A stretch of DNA of 10,674 nucleotides from assembly GCA_003154025.1 (NCBI GenBank), contig PMCE01000063.1:1-10674 (forward strand), given 5' to 3'. The notes under the pieces are model-generated. The model saw only the letters and a program-made list of their open reading frames with translations. It was not told where the DNA came from and did no database searches. Both the position numbers and the translations under genes were made by a program. Of this stretch, positions 1-5,441 are shown one piece after another; within the stretch, counting starts at the first letter, position 1; each line of letters begins with the position of its first letter. The stretch comes from Syntrophaceae bacterium (GTDB taxonomy: Bacteria; Desulfobacterota; SM23-61).

Positions 1-1065
1 CATACCTTCTTCGGGAAGAAGACGGACTTCCTTCCCCCGGGGAACCCCTTTAAGATTTTCTCCCCCCTTCACTTCTATGAGTTCGCCGCTTCCCGCTTCG
101 GGGTATTTCCGGAGATCAAGGCCTTCAGCTTCCGCGCCTTCTTCAAGCTTCGGGAACTGGTAAAGGAACACCGGTTCGACGTCCTCCACGACAACCAGTG
201 TCTCGGATACGGCCAGATCCTCTGGAAGAGCCTGGGGGTGCCGGTCCTATCCACCATCCACCACCCCCTCTCCATCGACCGCTCCACCTGGTTCGAGAAT
301 CCCTCCACTCTCAAGCAGAAAGTGAAACGGGTCCTTTACTATCCCCTGGTCATGCAGCGGATCGTCAGCAACCAGATGGACATGATCGTCACCGTTTCTC
401 AAGATTCGGCCAGGGCCATTACCGAAGCCTTCGGCGTTCCTCCGGAAAAAATCCGCGTGGTCTACAACGGGCTGGACAGCTCGGAATTCGCACCCCTTCC
501 CGGGGAGCCCAAAAAACCCCACAGCCTGATTTTTGTGGGCAACTCGGAAGACCGCAAAAAGGGGTTACTCTACCTTCTCCAGTCCCTGCTCTATCTTCCG
601 GAAGAAGTGACCCTGACCGTCGTCGACGGCGGAGCCCCCCAGCGCGCCTTCGGACCCCTGCTCACGGATAAATACAAGATTGCCCACCGGGTCCGCTTCA
701 CCGGCAAGATCGGCTCAACCGACCTGATCCGATACTACAACCGCGCCGAAGTGGCCGTGGTTCCCTCCCTTTATGAAGGCTTCGGTTTTCCCGCCGCGGA
801 GGCCATGGCCTGCGAACTCCCGGTGGTGGCCTGCTCGGCCGGAGCGCTCCCGGAAGTGGTGGGAGATAATGGCGCCGGGATTCTCGTCCCGCCCCGCGAC
901 GCCCAAGCCCTTGCCGGAGCCATTCAAAGACTGCTGCAGGACCCCGATCTCCGCCTGGAAATGGGGAAAGCAGCCCGGGAGCGGGTGCTGAAATTCTTCA
1001 CCTGGGAAAATGCCGCCCGCCAGATGGTGGAAGTATATCGAGAGGCCATCGATGCTCACCGTTAA
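1..1065 (+). CDS. GT4-family glycosyltransferase, 5' end outside window
   Basis: This is the C-terminal part (354 residues visible) of a retaining, GT-B fold, family 4 glycosyltransferase. The frame is open from base 1, so the start lies upstream of the window. The visible part begins late in the N-terminal acceptor domain (DVLHDNQ, STIHHPL). It runs through the linker into the nucleotide-sugar domain: VYNGLD, then FVGNSEDRKKGL near residues 177-188. The EGFGFPAAE stretch near residues 259-267 carries the E-x7-E motif that in this family holds the donor sugar and phosphate. ELPVVACSAGALPEVVG and the closing helix are also typical. It probably moves a sugar from an NDP-sugar to a lipid or polysaccharide acceptor at the cytoplasmic side of the membrane; donor and acceptor cannot be read from sequence. 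The next gene, a methyltransferase, overlaps its end by 14 bases, so the two are probably co-translated in a glycan cluster. Confidence 0.9.
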   Translation, partial: HTFFGKKTDFLPPGNPFKIFSPLHFYEFAASRFGVFPEIKAFSFRAFFKLRELVKEHRFDVLHDNQCLGYGQILWKSLGVPVLSTIHHPLSIDRSTWFENPSTLKQKVKRVLYYPLVMQRIVSNQMDMIVTVSQDSARAITEAFGVPPEKIRVVYNGLDSSEFAPLPGEPKKPHSLIFVGNSEDRKKGLLYLLQSLLYLPEEVTLTVVDGGAPQRAFGPLLTDKYKIAHRVRFTGKIGSTDLIRYYNRAEVAVVPSLYEGFGFPAAEAMACELPVVACSAGALPEVVGDNGAGILVPPRDAQALAGAIQRLLQDPDLRLEMGKAARERVLKFFTWENAARQMVEVYREAIDAHR

Positions 1066-1798
1066 CTTCCGCACTCTCCCCCTGGAAAAGGGGGATCGGG
1101 TCCTCGACGCGGGTTGCGGCGAAGGCCGCCATACCTTTGCCTGTTTCCGGCACGATTGCCACGTCCTGGGGATGGACCTCAGCCACCAGAGTCTTCTGAA
1201 GGCCAAGTACGTTCTGGGTCAGATGGAGAAAAGGAACGAAGGCCGGGGAAAATTCCTGCTCCTCCGCGGGGACGCCCTTCGCTTTCCCTTTGGCGACGGG
1301 ACCTTCGACAAGATTATCTGCGCCGAAGTCATCGAGCACGTGGACGACGACCGCAAAGGGGTGGCTGAGCTCGCCCGGATCCTGAGCGAAGGGGGAAAGA
1401 TCGCCATCACCGTCCCCACCCGGATGACCGAGCATCTCTATGATTTTCTTTCCGAGGAATATTTCCAGACCCCCGGGGGCCACGTCCGCAAGGTGGTTCC
1501 CAGGGTATTGGCCGAGTATATGGAAGAGAACGGCCTGCGGGTCTACGCCGTGGGTTTTGCCCACGCCTTCCACTCCCCCTACTGGATGCTGCGCTGCATC
1601 TTCGGCCTCCATCGGGAAAGCGCCAAGATCCCGGCCCTTTACAAAAAGTTCCTAACTTACTCACTCTTCTCCAGGCCTCTTCGGTTCATGGAGAAAGTCG
1701 GCAACTATTTCTTCCCCAAGTCCATCATCTTGTACGCGCAGAAGAACAACGAAACCAGGCCCGAGGTTCGAGGTTCGAGGGCCGAGGAAGGGAAATAA
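1052..1798 (+). CDS. Class I SAM-dependent methyltransferase
   Basis: A 248-residue Rossmann-fold methyltransferase of the Methyltransf_11/UbiE-like type. Motif I is LDAGCGEGRH (residues 18-27), an acidic ribose-binding Asp follows at 42 (GMDLS), and GDALRFPF and FDKIICAEVIEHV give motifs II and the post-motif helix. The ATG at 1052 is preferred over an in-frame ATG at 1010. It has a GAGAGG element just upstream, the protein then begins directly before motif I, and the overlap with the glycosyltransferase is only 14 bases. The acceptor is unknown; a sugar or lipid-linked intermediate fits the neighbour. The last dozen or so residues (ending RGSRAEEGK) are encoded by a period-7 tandem array. 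They are probably not part of the ancestral protein, which would have ended near YAQKNN. Confidence 0.88.
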   Translation: MLTVNFRTLPLEKGDRVLDAGCGEGRHTFACFRHDCHVLGMDLSHQSLLKAKYVLGQMEKRNEGRGKFLLLRGDALRFPFGDGTFDKIICAEVIEHVDDDRKGVAELARILSEGGKIAITVPTRMTEHLYDFLSEEYFQTPGGHVRKVVPRVLAEYMEENGLRVYAVGFAHAFHSPYWMLRCIFGLHRESAKIPALYKKFLTYSLFSRPLRFMEKVGNYFFPKSIILYAQKNNETRPEVRGSRAEEGK

Positions 1799-1881
1799 CC
1801 GAAACCTGGGTGCGAAGAGCACAGATACGCACCCCCTTATTCTTTTCCTCGTACCTCGAGCCTCGTGCCTCGAACCTCGCG
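1762..1881. repeat. Period-7 array palindrome A
   Basis: Left arm: four heptads of CGAGGNN (1762-1789), the first two identical (CGAGGTT), inside the 3' end of the methyltransferase gene. Right arm: five heptads of CCTCGNN (1847-1881), the reverse complement of the same word, ending three bases from the stop codon of the convergent GT81 gene. The arms can pair over roughly four units with mismatches at the two variable positions. The 57-base loop contains its own hairpin. The array touches the stop codons of both convergent genes. Confidence 0.85.
1808..1846 (+). terminator. Probable intrinsic terminator after the methyltransferase gene
   Basis: GGGTGCG (1808-1814) and CGCACCC (1828-1834) form a perfect 7-bp GC-rich stem with a 13-base loop. 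It is followed by a pyrimidine run ending in TCTTTT, ten bases past the methyltransferase stop. It lies inside the loop of the larger heptad-array palindrome. The T tract is interrupted, so strength is uncertain. Confidence 0.6.
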
Positions 1882-1884
1882 CTT

Positions 1885-3075
1885 CTATCCTGTCTTCAAC
1901 CAGGGGCACTTGGCCTGTATCTCGGGCATATTTTTTAGCGGGAAGAAGGTCTTCTCTTCGGAAGGCAGGTTGATCCGGTTGGGAGTCCCCATCTCCTCCC
2001 CGCCTTCGGCCGCAGGGGTGACCGTGGCGATTTGGAGGCGGTGGGAGAACGACAGCCCCTTTTCCATACGAATCAATCCTTCGACGGACAGATCCTCCAA
2101 AAAAGACTGGAAGACCTCCTTGGCCATGGCATCCAGGCCTTTGACCCGGGCCGTGCTGCGCAGCGGGCTGTGTTTTTGGTCCATCTCGCCCATGAAAACC
2201 TGGAGGACATGGTTGAGGTCGCTGCTCTCCGGCCTGAGGTTCACCTTGTTCAGGGCCAGGGAGGTCAGAATCTTCATCTCGATTCCGTAGTTTTGTTTGA
2301 AAGGCACGGAGAGCCAGAATCGCAGCGTCCCGGCAATCTCTCCGGAGAGGAAGTAGAGCAGGTTTTTCAGCGGATTGAGGGCGGGGTGGTCGAAGACGGA
2401 AAGGAAGGGAGTGATAAAGGCGTTGAGCCTTCCTCCCCAGGGCCGGTGGTAGACGACTTTGGCCACTTCGATCATCTTAAACCAGAGAACGGCCCCCACC
2501 GGATCGATGACCCACCTCGGGTTGAAATATCCTTCTTTGATGTCCGCGTCGATGAACTGGATAACGGCCCGGGGGTTGTTCAGTCCTCGGTCGGCCACGA
2601 GGTGGTAGAGTAAACCCCTCATGGAGAGCCCCTTGCCCATTTGACCCCGCCGGGCATCGTTCATCCCGTTCCGGTGGGCGTAGAACACGTGGGCCCCGTA
2701 TTTCTTGGCCATCAGGGGGATGTCGTCGTGTTCGCTCCCCCCAAAGGCGATCCAGATTTCGTCGATGATCCTTCCCAGGAGCGGCTGGAGGATCTGAATT
2801 TCCCTCTCCAGGGTCAGAAGCTCTTCATCGCCCTTGGCCGGGAATACCACCAGGGCCGGAATATTCTCTTCTTCCTTGATGCGCTCGGCCTTTTCCCGGT
2901 CCATGGAATGCATGAGAAGAAGGGATAGAGGGGGCAGGCATACCAGCCTCCCGGCTTGATCGGGGTCGACCGCCTCCATCGCCTCTACTCCCGGGAGGAC
3001 GAGGGGCATTTCTTTTTGGGCCGCACCCGAATTACCGGGCCAGGGAATCATAGGTCCGATTTGTGCAGATTTCAT
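1885..3075 (-). CDS. GT81-family glycosyltransferase, glucosyl-3-phosphoglycerate synthase-like
   Basis: A 396-residue inverting/retaining-type GT-A enzyme that resembles glucosyl-3-phosphoglycerate synthase (GpgS), which joins glucose from an NDP-glucose to 3-phosphoglycerate on the route to glucosylglycerate or related solutes. Supporting blocks: ALVVFPAKGDEE (near 74-85) in the nucleotide site, MGKGLSMRG (146-154), the metal-binding DAD at 176-178 (FIDADIK), VVYHRPWGGRLN (207-218), LSGEIAG (243-249) and SVPFKQNYGIEM (256-267). The last three match the GpgS order YRRP, GGR, LSGEYA and PFAPGYGVEI. The first reading-frame ATG at 3162 would translate a repeat hairpin and overlap the upstream gene. 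The ATG at 3075, with GAGGG just before it, is therefore chosen. Substrate specificity is inferred: mannosyl- or glucosyl-transfer to phosphoglycerate or another small acceptor are both possible. No matching phosphatase gene is in the window. Confidence 0.75.
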   Translation of the reverse strand: MKSAQIGPMIPWPGNSGAAQKEMPLVLPGVEAMEAVDPDQAGRLVCLPPLSLLLMHSMDREKAERIKEEENIPALVVFPAKGDEELLTLEREIQILQPLLGRIIDEIWIAFGGSEHDDIPLMAKKYGAHVFYAHRNGMNDARRGQMGKGLSMRGLLYHLVADRGLNNPRAVIQFIDADIKEGYFNPRWVIDPVGAVLWFKMIEVAKVVYHRPWGGRLNAFITPFLSVFDHPALNPLKNLLYFLSGEIAGTLRFWLSVPFKQNYGIEMKILTSLALNKVNLRPESSDLNHVLQVFMGEMDQKHSPLRSTARVKGLDAMAKEVFQSFLEDLSVEGLIRMEKGLSFSHRLQIATVTPAAEGGEEMGTPNRINLPSEEKTFFPLKNMPEIQAKCPWLKTG

Positions 3076-3090
3076 AGCCCTCAACCAATC

Positions 3091-3157
3091 AGCAATTAGC
3101 TCATAGCTGATAGCAAGAACAAAAATTATTATATTCCTATGAGCTATGAGCTTTCTA
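3091..3157. repeat. Period-7 array palindrome B
   Basis: The left arm (3091-3118) holds four heptads starting AGC; the right arm (3137-3157) holds CTATGAG twice and a degenerate third unit. The core arms 3098-3113 and 3137-3152 pair over 16 bases with one mismatch around a 23-base AT-rich loop. On the minus strand this hairpin lies between the isomerase and GT81 genes of one operon. It includes the isomerase stop codon (3144-3146) and its last two Ser codons. Confidence 0.85.
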
Positions 3158-3926
3158 GCCATAGTTCTTTGAGTTTTTCCCGGCTGAAGAGCAGGAACCT
3201 GCGGTCGGGAGAAAAAACCTCCAGAGTGATGGTTCCGTCATAGCCCGATCTTTTCAGCATGGGAATCACTTTCTTCCAGGGGATGGTTCCCGCCCCCAGG
3301 GGCAGGTGGAGGTCTTCGCTCTTGCCGAAATTATCCGAGAGATGAACATGGACCAGCCGACCCTGGAAGGCTTTCAGGAATTCTTCGGTCCGGTTGCGTT
3401 CCACATTCAAGTTGGCGTGGCCCACGTCCAGATGGAAGCCGAGTCGAGGAATCCGGTCCAGAGTCTCCCGAATCTGCTCGGAGGTATTGAAGAACCGGTC
3501 CATATTCTCCACCAGGATCTGGATCCCCAAGGGATGGGCCATCTCCTCCATCCTATTCAGGGACTCCAAATTTCTCTCCAGGGTCGTCTTAGGGTTAGAG
3601 GCAAAGGGGATGGAGCGATCCGGGTGCACACTGACTTTGGCGGCCCCGAGTTCGGCGAAGACTTCCAGAGCCCAGCCCGCTTCTTTTAAGGCCGCTTCCC
3701 GGAGGGTTTCGAAAGGGGAAGCCCAGGGAAGGTAATAGGCGGTGTGGCCGATGATCGCCAGGTTCGCCTCGTGCAGCGCCCGGTGGATTTCCTTCACCTT
3801 GATTTGTTTGGGGTGGGCGGAGCTGGGCTCCAAAGTAAGGTCCAAAAAATCGAACCCGTTCCGGTGACACCAGGTGATCTCCCCGTGCAGGTCGAGCTGG
3901 GGGTTATTCATCATTCCGATCTTCAA
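3144..3926 (-). CDS. Sugar phosphate isomerase/epimerase-like TIM barrel (AP endonuclease 2 superfamily)
   Basis: A 260-residue xylose-isomerase-like TIM barrel. The pattern of metal-site residues is intact: His61 (IGHTAYY), His101 (VSVHPD), Glu140 (ILVENMD), Asp167 and His170 (FHLDVGHAN), His193/His195 (VHVHLSDN) and Glu236 (ITLEVFS). Family members isomerise or epimerise sugars, hydroxypyruvate or inositol derivatives, or cut abasic DNA. The short length and the LDVGHAN/HLSDN wording favour a sugar enzyme over endonuclease IV, but the substrate cannot be assigned. The chosen start is TTG at 3926, because MKIGMMNNP is the usual N-terminal beta strand and GAGGG lies seven bases upstream. An ATG four codons in is the alternative. 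It leads a two-gene operon with the GT81 gene (68-base gap), so it may act on a sugar linked to that enzyme. Its last codons and stop lie in a repeat arm. Confidence 0.82.
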   Translation of the reverse strand: MKIGMMNNPQLDLHGEITWCHRNGFDFLDLTLEPSSAHPKQIKVKEIHRALHEANLAIIGHTAYYLPWASPFETLREAALKEAGWALEVFAELGAAKVSVHPDRSIPFASNPKTTLERNLESLNRMEEMAHPLGIQILVENMDRFFNTSEQIRETLDRIPRLGFHLDVGHANLNVERNRTEEFLKAFQGRLVHVHLSDNFGKSEDLHLPLGAGTIPWKKVIPMLKRSGYDGTITLEVFSPDRRFLLFSREKLKELWLESS

Positions 3927-3962
3927 AGGTCTTCCCTCGGGCCGAACTTTACCCCATTTCCG

Positions 3963-3995
3963 GGTAGACTACCAGTAGAGGAGACGGGGTGTCAA
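3963..3995 (-). promoter_or_regulatory. Candidate sigma-70 promoter for the isomerase-GT81 operon
   Basis: On the minus strand a perfect TTGACA (3995-3990) is separated by 18 bases from TAGTCT (3971-3966), which keeps the key T-A-T positions of a -10 box. The -10 box lies inside an 11-base palindrome, GGTAG-A-CTACC (3963-3973), which could be an operator. The predicted 5' leader before the TTG start is about 33 bases. Confidence 0.45.
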
Positions 3996-4006
3996 GAGGT
4001 TTGATA

Positions 4007-4019
4007 ACGGACTATCCGT
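4007..4019. promoter_or_regulatory. Small inverted repeat between divergent promoters
   Basis: ACGGA-CTA-TCCGT is a 5-bp inverted repeat with a 3-base spacer, between the two divergent promoters. It shares a GACTA(T)CC core with the palindrome over the isomerase -10 box. It may be a regulator site, but short palindromes occur by chance. Confidence 0.2.
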
Positions 4020-4072
4020 AGCCAAACCGTTTGTTCCGTCGGCTCCTCGCGCACCATTTTTTGCTGGGATGG

Positions 4073-4101
4073 TTGACAACCGTGTTTCGATCGGGTAATT
4101 T
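4073..4101 (+). promoter_or_regulatory. Candidate sigma-70 promoter for queD-folE2
   Basis: Perfect TTGACA at 4073-4078, a 17-base spacer, then TAATTT at 4096-4101. This is the best promoter match in the window. It implies transcription from near 4108 and a leader of about 90 bases before the queD ATG at 4197; that leader holds a period-7 array. Confidence 0.6.
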
Positions 4102-4138
4102 GTAGGCATTCTTCATTCTCCAGCTTTTTTCTGCTTCC

Positions 4139-4166
4139 GCTATGCGCCATGCTCTAGGCGCTATGC
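4139..4166. repeat. Period-7 array C in the queD leader
   Basis: Four heptads based on GCTATGC (4139-4145 and 4160-4166 identical, two diverged copies between). Unlike the other arrays there is no separate opposing array. The units themselves form a small hairpin, GCGCC (4144-4148) with GGCGC (4157-4161) around an 8-base loop, in the predicted 5' leader. The leader does not look like a preQ1 riboswitch. Confidence 0.7.
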
Positions 4167-4196
4167 GGGATTTAGCCTTGTTTGCCAGGCCAAGCC

Positions 4197-4574
4197 ATGT
4201 ACGAAGTGAAGATCAAAACTGATTTCTCCGCCGCCCACAATCTGCGGGGGGTAGGAGGCAAATGCGAGTCCCTCCACGGTCATAACTTCACCGTGGAGGT
4301 CGTCGTGGAGTCTGAAACCCTGGACGAGGGCGGGATGGTCGTGGATTTCCGGGCCCTCAAGGCCAAGACGAAAGAAATCCTGAGCCAATTGGACCATCGC
4401 TATTTGAACGAGCTTTCCCCTTTCCTTGACTCCAACCCCTCATCGGAGAACCTCGCCGCCTACGTCTACAAAGAACTCTCCTGCCAGATCGACCAAGGGA
4501 CGAAGCGGGTGAGCCGGGTTTCCGTCTGGGAGTCGGAGACTTCGCGGGCGACTTACCGCAGGCCGGAAAAATGA
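4197..4574 (+). CDS. queD: 6-carboxytetrahydropterin synthase / PTPS-family protein (COG0720)
   Basis: A 125-residue tunnel-fold enzyme acting on dihydroneopterin triphosphate. The zinc ligands are His14 (FSAAH), His27 and His29 (LHGH). The catalytic Cys23 is present, Asp66-His67 (LDHRYLN) gives the catalytic dyad, and Glu112 (WESE) anchors the pterin. NPSSENLA (80-87) is the standard family block. In QueD it makes 6-carboxy-tetrahydropterin for queuosine. The active-site string is C-E-S-L-H-G-H: Cys as in PTPS-I/QueD, but also Glu next to it, as expected for PTPS-III enzymes that feed folate synthesis, so dual function is possible. The ATG at 4197 is preferred to a TTG at 4182 because the fold starts there; the ribosome site is weak. 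Its stop overlaps the folE2 start as ATGA, so the two are translationally coupled. Confidence 0.9.
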   Translation: MYEVKIKTDFSAAHNLRGVGGKCESLHGHNFTVEVVVESETLDEGGMVVDFRALKAKTKEILSQLDHRYLNELSPFLDSNPSSENLAAYVYKELSCQIDQGTKRVSRVSVWESETSRATYRRPEK

Positions 4575-5362
4575 TCGACATTCAGAATCAGAGAGATGAT
4601 CGGCGGGTGGAGATCAACAAGGTGGGGGTGAAGAACATCGAATACCCCATCACCGTCCTGGACAAGAAAAACCGGGTCCAGCACACCGTGGGCAAGGTGA
4701 ATATGTACGTCAACCTCCCCCAGCATTTCAAGGGGACCCACATGAGCCGCTTCATCGAGATCCTCAACGAATACCGCGGCACGATCAACATCAAGGCCAT
4801 CTCCACCATCCTGAACAAGATGAAGGAAAAGCTCAATGCCGAATCGGCTTACCTCGAGGTGGAGTTCCCCTATTTCATCGAGAAGCGGGCGCCCGTCTCC
4901 GGGGCCAAGAGCCTGATGGGGTATACCTGCCGGTTCCTGGCCTCTCTGACCGAAGGACGCCACAATCTCGTCGTGGGAATCACCGTTCCGGTCACCACCG
5001 TCTGCCCATGCTCCCGGGAAATCAGCAAACAGGGAGCCCACAATCAGCGGAGCCTGGTGTCGGTGATGGTGACCTTCCGCAAATTTTTCTGGATTGAGGA
5101 TCTGATCCGGATTGTGGAGAATTCGGCCAGCGCCGCCGTTTTTTCCCTGCTGAAGCGGGCCGATGAGAAGCTCCTGACGGAAAAGGCCTACGAAAATCCC
5201 ATGTTCGTGGAAGATGTCGTCCGGAACATTGCCTTAAAGCTCAACACTCACCCCAACATCACCTGGTTCAGCGTAGAATCGGAAAACCTCGAATCCATCC
5301 ACAACCACAACGCCTACGCCTGCGTGGAAAAAAAAGGAAGAGGTATCGTTTCTTTTAGGTAA
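4571..5362 (+). CDS. folE2: GTP cyclohydrolase FolE2 (type IB)
   Basis: A 263-residue GTP cyclohydrolase of the metal-flexible IB family, which opens GTP to 7,8-dihydroneopterin triphosphate, the first step to folate and queuosine. Hallmarks are HMSRF (57-61), TTVCPCSREIS (142-152, with the metal/catalytic Cys145 and Cys147), GAHNQR (155-160), YENPMFVEDVVR (207-218) and SENLESIHNHNAYA (237-250). Length is normal for the family. The start ATG overlaps the queD stop by four bases, so translation depends on ribosomes finishing queD. QueD uses exactly the product of this enzyme, so the pair is a functional unit. FolE2 often replaces zinc-dependent FolE where zinc is limiting; no zinc-regulator site could be recognised upstream. 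Confidence 0.95.
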   Translation: MIDIQNQRDDRRVEINKVGVKNIEYPITVLDKKNRVQHTVGKVNMYVNLPQHFKGTHMSRFIEILNEYRGTINIKAISTILNKMKEKLNAESAYLEVEFPYFIEKRAPVSGAKSLMGYTCRFLASLTEGRHNLVVGITVPVTTVCPCSREISKQGAHNQRSLVSVMVTFRKFFWIEDLIRIVENSASAAVFSLLKRADEKLLTEKAYENPMFVEDVVRNIALKLNTHPNITWFSVESENLESIHNHNAYACVEKKGRGIVSFR

Positions 5363-5385
5363 TCCTCCAGCTCCGCCGGAGGATT
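5361..5385 (+). terminator. Hairpin overlapping the folE2 stop codon
   Basis: AATCCTCC (5361-5368) pairs perfectly with GGAGGATT (5378-5385) around a 9-base loop. The left arm includes the last two bases of the folE2 TAA. There is only a short T run (GTTT) after it, so it is a weak intrinsic terminator or a 3'-end stabilising hairpin. Confidence 0.45.
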
Positions 5386-5414
5386 CATCGAGTTTGGCCC
5401 TCTCGGAATACAGA

Positions 5415-5432
5415 GGCAGGCACGAGCCTGCC
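5415..5432 (-). terminator. REP-like hairpin between convergent folE2 and citrate synthase genes
   Basis: GGCAGGC, a 4-base ACGA loop and GCCTGCC form a perfect 7-bp GC stem nine bases downstream of the citrate synthase stop (minus strand). No T tract follows on either strand. It resembles compact REP-type intergenic hairpins and could block transcription or protect the mRNA 3' end. Confidence 0.4.
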
Positions 5433-5441
5433 CCCAGGTCA

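Noticed and set aside
1762..1881. CRISPR array or transposon ends
   Set aside because: Units are 7 bases with no spacers, there is no transposase or cas gene, and no target-site duplication is evident.
2032..2928. Plus-strand open frames opposite the GT81 gene
   Set aside because: They are antisense to conserved GT81 motifs and their sequence matches no domain I know; shadow frames.
3076..3162. Upstream ATG start for the GT81 gene
   Set aside because: It would translate the palindrome B hairpin and overlap the isomerase end. The 29 extra residues look random, and ATG 3075 has a GAGGG site.
4102..4196. preQ1 or other riboswitch upstream of queD
   Set aside because: No recognisable preQ1 aptamer sequence or pseudoknot pattern; only the heptad hairpin is seen.
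5386..5441. Extra small gene between folE2 and citrate synthase
   Set aside because: Only overlapping hairpins are present, and the frames starting near 5394 run antisense to citrate synthase.
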